A DNA stretch of 23,479 bases from positions 1-23,479 of the forward strand of contig JABMPI010000282.1 in the NCBI GenBank assembly GCA_013203755.1, given 5' to 3'. The notes beneath the pieces are model-generated. The model was not told the origin of the DNA. It made no database searches and worked only from the letters and a program-made list of their open reading frames with translations. The translations under genes were made by a program, and so were the position numbers. Of this stretch, positions 8,656 through 16,641 are shown in pieces. Origin of the DNA: Bacteroidota bacterium (GTDB lineage Bacteria; Bacteroidota; Bacteroidia; Bacteroidales; Prolixibacteraceae). The first letter of the stretch is position 1. Each line of letters begins with the position of its first letter.

Positions 8656-8676
8656 ATCCCGGATCAAGTCCGGGAT
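8656..8676. repeat. Short perfect hairpin between two minus-strand genes
   Basis: ATCCCGG (8656-8662) and CCGGGAT (8670-8676) form a perfect 7-bp stem with a 7-base loop, flanked by GATGACG. It lies in the 158-bp gap between the ChbG-type deacetylase and the downstream ceramidase-like gene. Similar dispersed hairpins occur in many bacterial genomes. There is no T-tract, so it may modulate read-through or mRNA stability rather than terminate. Confidence 0.6.
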
Positions 8677-8725
8677 GACGTACTGAATGTAAGTGCTTAT
8701 TCCAAATGCCACTTTTTTATACTCT

Positions 8726-9736
8726 CTAGTTAGTGCTGGTATTAAACCTTGCCATCATCTCTTTCCAGTTCGTAAAAATAATTCCTTCCTCTTCAAAAAA
8801 TTTGATTAAATCCTGATCAGCAAACATTTGAGCTTCCCATTTTCTTTGTTGCCACGATCCGGTAATCGATTTCATATTTTCCGTTTCAATAGACGGGTGA
8901 AAAATGATTTCGGTAATACCGGGTTTTAATGATTTTACAAGCTGCTTAAAATCATTAACTTTTTCTTTGTAGGTTTCTGAATTCGGAGCACTTGTGAAAT
9001 TATCAACTTTAGGTAATGTATAATTATTAGCTAACTTAATTACATCGTCATTTATGGGATATCCTTTTTCCCTAAATTCTTTAACCACTGCTTCATCTGA
9101 AAGCTCGATTGCATTGGCAGGAATTCCATATTCCATGGCAACTTTAAAAAATGCCTGTACAAAACTTGGGTGTCCGTAAAGGGTTCCCATGTGTGTGTCC
9201 ATGTGTCCCGGTTTAAGTCCCATGGCCAAAACATAATCTATTTGCGCCCTAATCTCTTTTTCCACTTCTTCTGCCGATGCATTCATAACAACTTGTGGAA
9301 CTTCGTGCCACATTTTTCCTTCGGGATCAATTAATCCGGGAACTTTAGCAGTGGCTAAAATAGTTGGCCAGCGATACTCTTTCCACTCACTTGTTAAGGT
9401 AAGATGAACGCCCACATCTTCTTTCGGGTTTTGTATGGCCCATTTGATAAAATCATCAGCAGCGGGACAAGGAACCATAACTGCAGCAGATTGAATGTAG
9501 TCATTTTCCAAATAATATTTTGTTGAAATATTTGCTTCTTCGCACATGCCCGCATCATCGGCATGAAGAATTAGTACTTTTTTGCCAGCCGGATATCCCA
9601 ATTTTTCAGCCCAGTTTTGCTTTTCATCGCTTCCTTTAACTGGTTCCGAATTGCCAGCAAGTGCAATATTTCCAAGTGTAAAAACTGATGTCAACATTAA
9701 AGTTGAGATAATACGAATTGAAATGTTTTTATTCAT
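8726..9736 (-). CDS. Secreted ChbG/YdjC-family carbohydrate deacetylase
   Basis: 336-aa protein of the YdjC/ChbG/HpnK family, metal-dependent enzymes on a TIM-barrel-like fold that remove acetyl groups from amino sugars; the E. coli member deacetylates chito-oligosaccharides. Motifs: HADDAGMCEEAN (His58, Asp60, Asp61), GVHLTLT (His111), HMDTHMG (His178, Asp180, His182) and IIFHPS (His280), which together supply the expected metal and catalytic residues. Residues 1-27 look like a cleavable signal peptide ending ALA, so the enzyme should be exported, whereas the characterised ChbG is cytoplasmic. Here it probably acts on an acetylated or other N-acylated group of the PUL substrate in the periplasm. 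It lies 46 bp downstream of the GH31 gene on the same strand. Confidence 0.88.
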   Translation of the reverse strand: MNKNISIRIISTLMLTSVFTLGNIALAGNSEPVKGSDEKQNWAEKLGYPAGKKVLILHADDAGMCEEANISTKYYLENDYIQSAAVMVPCPAADDFIKWAIQNPKEDVGVHLTLTSEWKEYRWPTILATAKVPGLIDPEGKMWHEVPQVVMNASAEEVEKEIRAQIDYVLAMGLKPGHMDTHMGTLYGHPSFVQAFFKVAMEYGIPANAIELSDEAVVKEFREKGYPINDDVIKLANNYTLPKVDNFTSAPNSETYKEKVNDFKQLVKSLKPGITEIIFHPSIETENMKSITGSWQQRKWEAQMFADQDLIKFFEEEGIIFTNWKEMMARFNTSTN

Positions 9737-9782
9737 GTTTTTTATTTATTGAAATTTCATCTATTTTTTTTAAAGTTCGAAT

Positions 9783-11561
9783 TTAATTTTTTACAATCAG
9801 ATATTCTCCATTTGTATAACTGTTGGTTTTAATCGTCAGCTTTTGGGATGTTTGGTCGAAATTGTAATCAGATTCAGGTAAAAGGAGTTGATTGTCCAGC
9901 TTAATTTGTTTTGGTTTTGCTTCCAAATGAATAATAAGAATGTGCTTTTGTTTCTTGCCAGTGAGCTTAATCAGGACCTGATCAGCAGTTTCATTTACTG
10001 TAATTTCTGTTTCTTCCTGATTTTTTTTGTCGTATACTTTGAATGAACTGTTCTCCTTCGGAAAAATACGAATGGTGAGAAAGTCTTCTGAGGTTTCATC
10101 CCCAATCCCGGTATAAGCGCGTTTTATATCCATCGGAATAATTGCCCCTTCTTTAATATAAACAGGAAATTCGTCTAAAGGAAATTCCTTTTCAAAAGTT
10201 ACGGGGCCTTCAATTAATTCCGAGTCGTTAAACCAATACCGCCATTTTCCTTTTGGCAGCGTTACTTTATTCGAAAGCTCATCTTTATAAATTGGTGCCA
10301 CAAGCAAGTAATCGCCAAATAAATAGTGGTATTTTCCTTTTACCGGTTTTTGCAGAACTTTTCCACCATTGTGTGCACTTACCACATAACTGTACATGTA
10401 TGGAATTAGTTCGGTATGTAGCCACGAATATTCCCTGATTATTTCCAATTCCTGGTTACTTCTTTTCCACAAAGCTCGTTCGCCATGGCCGCCATTTAAA
10501 AACAGACCACAGAATGTTGAGAATTGTGTCCAGCGAATGTAAAGTCGGGGTGGAATTGTTCCGCCAGAAAAACCTGCAACATCGGAACCGATAATATTGT
10601 AGCCCAATTTTGCAGCATTTATAATGTTTTCCATGGCCATTTCAATGCCTTCCACACCATCCATTATTAATTCCGATTTGTCTTCGCTGCCAAAATCATT
10701 GTCCCTGTTCGATTTCCACGAATGGCGCTGATCGCCTACCCAGGTTACCGGCGCTGCATCAAAGGGTGCAAAACCTTCGGGATGAAATCCCCTGTCCATG
10801 GAACGGGCAAGGGTTACAAATTCCGGGTTTTGTGTCAAAGCATGCTTGTATTCGTCACGGTAATAATGATCCATGTATTTCCGGGTGGTCATTATGCCCG
10901 AGTGCGTTTTTTTGAAAAAGAAAGGAACTGAGCCAAGATGTGACCAAAACAGTGTTGCCGAACCATCCAGTTTCCAGCCATCAATTCCGTAATCAAAAAC
11001 TTCCTGTTGTAAACCACGCCACCATTTTACAGCTTCCGGATTGGAGTAATCGATAAAACCACCTTTGCCTTTCCACCATTTATTTTCTTTTCCATTTCCG
11101 GCTAAATATCCTTTATCCAGTGCCATCTTGTACCAGGTTGGCTCGTCTGCCAATTTTAATCCTTTGTTGTAACTGTTTACATTGGGTGTCATCCAAAGTG
11201 CTACCCGGTAGCCATTGTCCTGAAGTTGTCCAAACCATTCTTTAGGTTTTGGATAAAGTAAAGTATCTATTTCAAAATCGTTGTAGCGCAAGCTCCACGG
11301 GCTGTCGATTAAAATGGTTCGCACCGGAATGTCATGTTCTGCATATCCGTACAACAACTCATCTACTCGTTCTGCTGTGTTTACATCGTCTTCCCAAAGC
11401 CAGCATTCCAACGCCCATGCAGGAGTGAGTGGGAGCGTGCCATGTCGGTCTGAATTAGATGGTATTCCCCAAAAAGGGAGAACAATATAGAAATAGAAAA
11501 TGAGGGCTAAAACAGCAATAATAATTGATAAAATCTTTATGGCATTTTTAAGTCTTTTCAC
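9783..11561 (-). CDS. Membrane-anchored GH31 family glycosidase
   Basis: 592-aa retaining alpha-glycosidase-type enzyme. Residues about 8-30 form an uncleaved hydrophobic segment, implying an inner-membrane anchor facing the periplasm. The catalytic barrel begins near RTILIDSPW. The nucleophile candidate is Asp199 in GWKLDGS and the acid/base candidate is Asp277 in PVTWVGDQRHSW. Further GH31 landmarks are GSDVAGFSGG, PRLYIRWTQFSTF and LIPYMYSY, and then a beta domain with GDYLLVAPI and IKEGAIIPM and a DUF5110-like C-terminus. The nucleophile context KLDG differs from the common WxDMxE of alpha-glucosidases and xylosidases, so the sugar specificity is open (glucose, xylose, galactose or other). 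It lies 89 bp downstream of the PHP gene, with a short direct repeat in the gap. Confidence 0.9.
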   Translation of the reverse strand: MKRLKNAIKILSIIIAVLALIFYFYIVLPFWGIPSNSDRHGTLPLTPAWALECWLWEDDVNTAERVDELLYGYAEHDIPVRTILIDSPWSLRYNDFEIDTLLYPKPKEWFGQLQDNGYRVALWMTPNVNSYNKGLKLADEPTWYKMALDKGYLAGNGKENKWWKGKGGFIDYSNPEAVKWWRGLQQEVFDYGIDGWKLDGSATLFWSHLGSVPFFFKKTHSGIMTTRKYMDHYYRDEYKHALTQNPEFVTLARSMDRGFHPEGFAPFDAAPVTWVGDQRHSWKSNRDNDFGSEDKSELIMDGVEGIEMAMENIINAAKLGYNIIGSDVAGFSGGTIPPRLYIRWTQFSTFCGLFLNGGHGERALWKRSNQELEIIREYSWLHTELIPYMYSYVVSAHNGGKVLQKPVKGKYHYLFGDYLLVAPIYKDELSNKVTLPKGKWRYWFNDSELIEGPVTFEKEFPLDEFPVYIKEGAIIPMDIKRAYTGIGDETSEDFLTIRIFPKENSSFKVYDKKNQEETEITVNETADQVLIKLTGKKQKHILIIHLEAKPKQIKLDNQLLLPESDYNFDQTSQKLTIKTNSYTNGEYLIVKN

Positions 11562-11614
11562 CGAATTTCTATTTTAATTTTTATGCGAGTGAATATAAAT
11601 TTCCTTGTTTTTTA

Positions 11615-11640
11615 GTCTTGCTACTTCTGTCTTGCTACTT
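11615..11640. repeat. Tandem 12-bp direct repeat
   Basis: GTCTTGCTACTT occurs twice, at 11615-11626 and 11629-11640, separated by CT. The repeat lies in the 89-bp gap between the PHP gene and the GH31 gene. It may be a remnant of a dispersed repeat or a slippage product; no function can be read from it. Confidence 0.7.
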
Positions 11641-11650
11641 AATACTCCCT

Positions 11651-12982
11651 TTATTTATAGATGTAAATCGGATTTGAAAGCACCCAGGCAGTTCGTTCTT
11701 CCTTAAACTTTAAGTGTGCTTCAATTCGGTAATTTCCAGTTTCGTTATTTGGTCTGAATTCGTATTCATACACATCATCAACTACATCTAATACTTCGCC
11801 ATTTTTAACCAACTTAAATTGAACAGGAAAAGGAGAGACCGCCTTCAATATATTAACTGAGCTAACTAAAATAGAATCTCCCATAATTGCGTTGGTTTTG
11901 TTGTTGGCATCGGTTGAAAAGTATTGAAATCCATCGGCAAAAGCGAGGTTCTCGAAAGCAACAAAAGCGTGCCCGGCAACCAGGTTGTCTTTTATATTTA
12001 CATTACTTAAAGTGTCGCAAAAAACGTGTGTGTTTACGTAGTTGAATGAGGTAAAATAGTCATCGGTTTCAAACCGGAAAGACCATCCAGCTTCGTCTGG
12101 CACGTCCGAGAGAAGTAGTTTCTCTTTTAATCCGGGTTTTACAGTGGCCAGCAAATCGGCATTGGGTCCGTACCATTCCACCATTCCATCGTCGTTATAA
12201 CGTGCTCTTAGGTTTTGATTGTTGTGGGCATCGGCTGCGCCAATTCCGGTAATCCGCCTTTTCGTATTTAGTTTATCCCAGTTTGCCATAATTTCGGTTT
12301 GCTCATCGTAAATTTCGCGCATTGCCCAATGGCTATGCTTTTTACCGTTTATTGCAAAATTGGTAATTAAGGGTAAAATGCTTCCCTCTTCATCCAGCAA
12401 GTCAGTATGAATGTTATAGATTTCCATGGCCTGATAATCTGAGTCTTCCCAATCGTGCTCTTTTTCTGTATGAAGGTACAATGCCAATCCACCACCGTCA
12501 ACAACCTGCTTAATTACTTCATCTAAAGAATAGTTCCAATCGATAATAACTGTATCCATCGGACAAATCATTAATCCCCCCTGACTGGTTTCAGTTCCTG
12601 GTTCGAAAATTACCCCACCGAAAACGCCACTGTACGAACGCGGAAATGTATCGATTTTTGAGTGTGGATGATCGGAAAAAAACAAGAATTCGAGATTGGC
12701 TTTTTTTGCCGCTGGTAAAATTTCTTCCAATTTACCGCGACTGTCGTGGGACCAATAGGAGTGCATGTGTATTATACCGTTGTAATCGGCCTGTTTAATA
12801 TAATTTTCTGGCTTTTTGTATTGAGCTTGAATTGCGATTTTTTCCTTTTCTAATTTAGGGTAAACCGCCACTTTTCGCCACAACCATGGTGCAGCATAAA
12901 TTAATATAACAACTATAATTAATGCAAATAAACCAAGTATAACTTTTAGAATTAGGCCAACTATTTTTTTTAACAACTTCAT
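11651..12982 (-). CDS. Membrane-anchored PHP-domain metallohydrolase
   Basis: 443-aa protein with a strongly hydrophobic N-terminal segment (residues about 8-32) and no cleavage site, predicting an inner-membrane anchor with the rest in the periplasm. A PHP-like metallo-phosphoesterase core follows: IHMHSYWSHD (His72, His74), FFSDHPH (Asp104, His105, His107), Glu127 in FEPGTE, LYLHTE (His171) and GAADAHNN (Asp251, His253). These match the ordered metal ligands of the PHP superfamily. The last 150 or so residues look like beta-rich, Ig-like sequence. PHP enzymes hydrolyse phosphoesters in DNA polymerases, histidinol-phosphate phosphatase and tyrosine phosphatases; an exported version in a PUL is unusual. 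It lies 15 bp after the upstream alpha/beta hydrolase gene, supporting co-transcription. The substrate, perhaps a phosphorylated glycan or lipid, is inference. Confidence 0.82.
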   Translation of the reverse strand: MKLLKKIVGLILKVILGLFALIIVVILIYAAPWLWRKVAVYPKLEKEKIAIQAQYKKPENYIKQADYNGIIHMHSYWSHDSRGKLEEILPAAKKANLEFLFFSDHPHSKIDTFPRSYSGVFGGVIFEPGTETSQGGLMICPMDTVIIDWNYSLDEVIKQVVDGGGLALYLHTEKEHDWEDSDYQAMEIYNIHTDLLDEEGSILPLITNFAINGKKHSHWAMREIYDEQTEIMANWDKLNTKRRITGIGAADAHNNQNLRARYNDDGMVEWYGPNADLLATVKPGLKEKLLLSDVPDEAGWSFRFETDDYFTSFNYVNTHVFCDTLSNVNIKDNLVAGHAFVAFENLAFADGFQYFSTDANNKTNAIMGDSILVSSVNILKAVSPFPVQFKLVKNGEVLDVVDDVYEYEFRPNNETGNYRIEAHLKFKEERTAWVLSNPIYIYK

Positions 12983-12997
12983 ATTTTTTTCAATGAA

Positions 12998-13882
12998 TTA
13001 TTTTAAATATTTGTCGAACCAGTTTATTCCTTCCTGATAAACTTTGTCGATTGGAATGGTGTGATGTTTCGCCGGATACCAAATTATCTCCTTTGGTTTA
13101 TTTGCTTTTTTATAAAGTAACTTACTCATCATTGGCGGAATGATATCATCGTTTTCGGCATTCAACATAAGCAAGGGTCTTGGTGAAATTTGTTCCACAT
13201 AATTCTTAGGTTCAATTATGCTTGTGAAATCTTTTGTTTCAGTTGAAAGTGCTTTTTTGCCAAACATGAGGTTTAGCTGACCACCAGCCAAAACCAGAAC
13301 AGGAACTTTTACCCGTTTGTCAACTCCACAAAAAATAGTTCCGGTAATTCCGCCCAGGCTAATTCCTAAAAAGCCGATTTTTTCAGCATTTAATTCTTTT
13401 TTCGATTCAATAAAATCCACGGCACGGCGTAAATCAAATACTGTTTGCGTTATAATCTCGCGTGTCCGGTATTTTGTGTCTCCGGTTAAATCAAAATCGA
13501 AATCATTTTCAATTCTGTCTCCATGGTTACTAATGTCGATACGAAAAACAGCGTAGCCACTTTTTAAAAGTAAATCGTTTCCAAATTCAATATAATCTAC
13601 CGTTTTTCGGTCACCTTTTCCGTGTAACAATACAATTACTGGTAGTGGTTTATTGCTATTCTTTGGAATTGAAAGCAAACCACTTACCATTTTATTATGG
13701 ACACTTTGATATGTGATGTATGAAAGTTGGAAATCTGTGCTGTCTTGAATTACCTCAACAGAATCAGAAAGCGGCAGAGTTTTATCGTAATTGTAGTATT
13801 TAGAAATGGGTATCTTTTTGCTGCTACCGCAAGAGTAAAAAAACGCAAGGATTGCAACAAAAAGAATTGTTTTTATTCGCAT
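12998..13882 (-). CDS. Alpha/beta hydrolase lipoprotein (esterase-like)
   Basis: 294-aa lipoprotein: short signal peptide with lipobox FYSC (Cys18) and no acidic surface-export signal, so probably periplasmic. The fold is a prolyl-oligopeptidase/dienelactone-hydrolase-like alpha/beta hydrolase. Visible are the oxyanion-region LLHGKGDRK (about 85-93), nucleophile Ser175 in GISLGG, the acid in NAENDD (Asp245 or Asp246) and the base His273 or His274 in AKHHTIP. The catalytic triad is therefore intact. Deacylation of the PUL substrate (acetyl or other ester) is the natural role in this context, but peptidase or lactonase activity cannot be excluded. It is 15 bp downstream of the PqaA-type gene and 15 bp upstream of the PHP gene, a tight operon arrangement. 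Confidence 0.85.
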   Translation of the reverse strand: MRIKTILFVAILAFFYSCGSSKKIPISKYYNYDKTLPLSDSVEVIQDSTDFQLSYITYQSVHNKMVSGLLSIPKNSNKPLPVIVLLHGKGDRKTVDYIEFGNDLLLKSGYAVFRIDISNHGDRIENDFDFDLTGDTKYRTREIITQTVFDLRRAVDFIESKKELNAEKIGFLGISLGGITGTIFCGVDKRVKVPVLVLAGGQLNLMFGKKALSTETKDFTSIIEPKNYVEQISPRPLLMLNAENDDIIPPMMSKLLYKKANKPKEIIWYPAKHHTIPIDKVYQEGINWFDKYLK

Positions 13883-13897
13883 AATAGTGAATGTTTA

Positions 13898-15268
13898 CTA
13901 CAGTACTTCTTTTTCATTCACAACATACATTCTCGAACTCTTTGTGTATTTTCCACCGTTGGGATCAGAATATTCCAGATCGATATAAAATGCTTCGAAT
14001 CCACTTGCAGGAAATTGCATTTTATAATTCGCTTCTTTTTTTGAAGGGGAATTAATTACTTCCGACGTCCATTCTTCATCCCTAAAATCACGGTCTTCAG
14101 AGTCAGCACTCCAGATGTAAGCATTCAATAATTCATCTGGTGTTGCCTCAACAGATAAAGTTGCTGACGATTTATCAGAAACAATTTTGTAGTTACTTTT
14201 TGTATAAGGAGATTTTGCCAAAGTTCGTCCCCAAAAAGCACTTATTGCGCGAAGGGCTTGTTCGCCACCGGCTAAATCGTGACCTGCATTTGGTACATAG
14301 TGAATGTAATTTTTACCTGGAATTTCAGAGATGTAATTTTTTATTGCATCAACAGGCCAGTATTCATCGTTTGTGCCAATTAATAACAGTTTCGGCATGG
14401 TCAATTTTTTACGATAAGAGTAGGGATCCACCATTGTAGTAATTGCATTTCCAGATTCAGTATTAACCGATTGCGGTATTTCCAGTTTTGTATAATCTTC
14501 TATTTGAATGCTGTACTCGTTCCATGCTACCAGGTGGTAATCCAGACTCACTGGCATATTTAATACATCGATAACCATTGGTGCGATTGCTTCAACACGT
14601 TTGTCGCTTGCTCCGGTGAGCCAGGTTGTCCAGCCTCTTTTTGAGGCTCCGGTAACTGTAAATCGCGAAATGTCTATTTTTAAACTTTCTTTTGAAAATG
14701 CTTGTACTACATCCATTGATTTTATGGCAGTTTTAACCATTGGAAAAAGTAATGGCCAGCTGTAGTCACCGTCACTTTTGAAATTATGTAAGGTGAATGA
14801 AATAAGCTGATCTTCAGTTAAGTCGTCGTAAAGAGGTTGGTTTGGAGTTTGTCGTACCATGGCAACAATGGCTTTGTTTTTTTGTGCGATTTGCGCAAAA
14901 AATGTTGCTTCTTCATTGTCTTTTGACTTCCAGTTCGGCAGGCCATTTTTTACGCTTCCACCTGTAATAAATAACAAAGCTCCATCATGTTTAACTTCTA
15001 TAGGAACAAAAATGGTCAATTGATGAGTCCAAATATGTTCTCTCCACTGTTGTGATGTTAGCAGAATATCGTAAGCCATTAATTCACCAAACTGATACTC
15101 CTCTTTTAATTCCCATTTAAATGTATTGTCTCCATTTTCAATGTATCGTTGCAAAGCAGTTTCCGGAGTAATTGGTTTTTGTTCTTCAATTTTTTTAGTT
15201 CCGGTAGAGCATGATATTATTAGTAATAGAGAGGGAATCAAAAATAGGATTGATAATTTGTTCTTCAT
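13898..15268 (-). CDS. PhoPQ-activated pathogenicity-related (PqaA-type) hydrolase lipoprotein
   Basis: 456-aa lipoprotein with lipobox IISC (Cys20). The body matches the PhoPQ-activated pathogenicity-related family (PqaA in Salmonella), an alpha/beta-hydrolase-like group of uncertain substrate. Family-typical stretches are ALLFITGGS, MVRQTPNQPL, TGASKRGWTTWL with candidate nucleophile Ser209, LLLIGTNDEYWP with candidate acid Asp301, and VPNAGHDL with candidate base His330. The triad order and spacing are complete, so activity is likely. A beta-rich C-terminal tail of about 100 residues follows. It is the second gene of the minus-strand run, 64 bp after the ceramidase-like gene. An esterase acting on the same glycan is plausible but inferred from context only. 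Confidence 0.88.
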   Translation of the reverse strand: MKNKLSILFLIPSLLLIISCSTGTKKIEEQKPITPETALQRYIENGDNTFKWELKEEYQFGELMAYDILLTSQQWREHIWTHQLTIFVPIEVKHDGALLFITGGSVKNGLPNWKSKDNEEATFFAQIAQKNKAIVAMVRQTPNQPLYDDLTEDQLISFTLHNFKSDGDYSWPLLFPMVKTAIKSMDVVQAFSKESLKIDISRFTVTGASKRGWTTWLTGASDKRVEAIAPMVIDVLNMPVSLDYHLVAWNEYSIQIEDYTKLEIPQSVNTESGNAITTMVDPYSYRKKLTMPKLLLIGTNDEYWPVDAIKNYISEIPGKNYIHYVPNAGHDLAGGEQALRAISAFWGRTLAKSPYTKSNYKIVSDKSSATLSVEATPDELLNAYIWSADSEDRDFRDEEWTSEVINSPSKKEANYKMQFPASGFEAFYIDLEYSDPNGGKYTKSSRMYVVNEKEVL

Positions 15269-15332
15269 AATCAGGTTTACTTTTCTTTTAATAATTTATA
15301 ATTTTTCTTTAAGCTGAATAACCGAACAAATA

Positions 15333-16595
15333 TTATTTGTTCTTGTTTGGTTTTGGACTGCTGTCAATTAATTTAAGCGCCTCATTTATATATATACCAG
15401 CAGTCTTTTCGCCCAAACTAGTGCGACTAATATATTCATAACGTTTAAAACTGTTGAAGTCTTCTTTGGTTAAAATATAGCCAAAAGCATCATTGGTCAA
15501 TCCGAAAAGAAAAGGGTGTTCGGTTGGCATTTTACGTTTTAAATAGAATCCAATATTTGGCAAAGCTTCACCGGGAATTGTAAGAATTTGTGCGCTGCCA
15601 ATATTAAGCAAATTAAGTCTTGTGCTGACGGTGTTTTCTTTTGACGTACTAATAGCAAGTGGTGAATTCTTCAAGATAAATCTCATCATTTCCGAATCAA
15701 CAGGAAATTCCACGACTTTGCTGGTACAAAAAATATCTGGGTTTTGCTGAATGTTTGCTGAACCAATAATTCGTAATGCCTCGTCGGCAAGCAGCTCGCC
15801 GTTTCTAACACACTCTGCCCAATCTGAAGCCTCTTTTCCATTTTTCAATCGGTTATCGGCAGTTACCATTCCGCCTTGTGCGCTATTCATAAAAAGGGCT
15901 ACGCCTCCCGTTTTTTCTTCAATTCTGTCGTATAATGGACCACACATATCGGGGCTTAAAATTCCCCGGCTATCGCCTATAATTTCAGGATGAGTTGCAT
16001 AGTTTACCAGAGTTGCAATTGTTTTTCCGTTTTTCCCAATTGCCTGAATAACTCCACAGCGAGGATCATAAAGTAGCGGTGCATAATAGTTGTAAGCAAT
16101 TTTACCTTTGGCTTCGGCAACTGCAATTTTTAGATCAGCCGCTTCAAGTTTACTACTTGCTTCATTTACTGCGTCGGCAATTTGTACTACACACCAATCT
16201 AAATATTTTAGGTCCGCTCCAATATTTCCTTTTTCATCCGGAAAAGCATACGCATCGGGTGCGCTATGGGTATGTGTTACACCAATCAAAATGTTCTCAG
16301 GTGCTATACCTTTAATTAATGCCCTTGATTTATCTCCCAAAACTGCTGGCCAGCCAATATTATCAATATTTACAATTGCCACCCGTTCATCTCCTTTTTC
16401 GAGAACAAGGGCTCGTACAAATAGATCGCCATTCTTTTTTGTAACAGGTTTTGGTGTTCCAACTCCTCCTGATACTGCTATCAATGGATTGGGTGTTATT
16501 ATTTTTAACGCCGCACCAGCTTTAAATTCGAAAGTTTGACCGAGTGCTGAGATGTTGAAGGCAATGAATAAAAGCAAGAAGTATCTGAATTTCAT
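15333..16595 (-). CDS. Secreted neutral/alkaline ceramidase-like protein
   Basis: 420-aa exported protein with a signal peptide ending near residue 19 (ISALG). It belongs to the neutral/alkaline non-lysosomal ceramidase-like family. Landmarks are the family-start FKAGAALKIITP, the HTHS motif at His108/His110, a second candidate zinc ligand His202 in YATHPEI, and FMNSAQGGMVTADN (about 236-248) at the position of the canonical nucleophile loop, where the usual GDxSPN is replaced. The length is much shorter than animal or Pseudomonas ceramidases because the C-terminal Ig-like domain is reduced or missing. It is the first gene of the minus-strand run and is transcribed divergently from the PKD/SusCD genes. 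Its role is probably hydrolysis of an amide or ester in the PUL substrate; true ceramidase activity is unproven. Confidence 0.82.
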   Translation of the reverse strand: MKFRYFLLLFIAFNISALGQTFEFKAGAALKIITPNPLIAVSGGVGTPKPVTKKNGDLFVRALVLEKGDERVAIVNIDNIGWPAVLGDKSRALIKGIAPENILIGVTHTHSAPDAYAFPDEKGNIGADLKYLDWCVVQIADAVNEASSKLEAADLKIAVAEAKGKIAYNYYAPLLYDPRCGVIQAIGKNGKTIATLVNYATHPEIIGDSRGILSPDMCGPLYDRIEEKTGGVALFMNSAQGGMVTADNRLKNGKEASDWAECVRNGELLADEALRIIGSANIQQNPDIFCTSKVVEFPVDSEMMRFILKNSPLAISTSKENTVSTRLNLLNIGSAQILTIPGEALPNIGFYLKRKMPTEHPFLFGLTNDAFGYILTKEDFNSFKRYEYISRTSLGEKTAGIYINEALKLIDSSPKPNKNK

Positions 16596-16609
16596 AATTA
16601 TAAAGTTTT

Positions 16610-16641
16610 TTTTTGCTAAAACGATTTAAATATAGCAAAAA
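16610..16641. promoter_or_regulatory. Perfect inverted repeat in divergent promoter region
   Basis: TTTTTGCTA (16610-16618) and TAGCAAAAA (16633-16641) are perfect 9-bp arms with a 14-base spacer. They lie 15-46 bp upstream of the minus-strand ceramidase-like start, in the 172-bp gap between the two divergent operons. The position suits an operator for a dimeric regulator, or a 5'-UTR hairpin of the minus transcript. I could not identify a convincing Bacteroidota -33/-7 promoter pair (TTG/TAnnTTTG) on either strand here. Confidence 0.4.
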
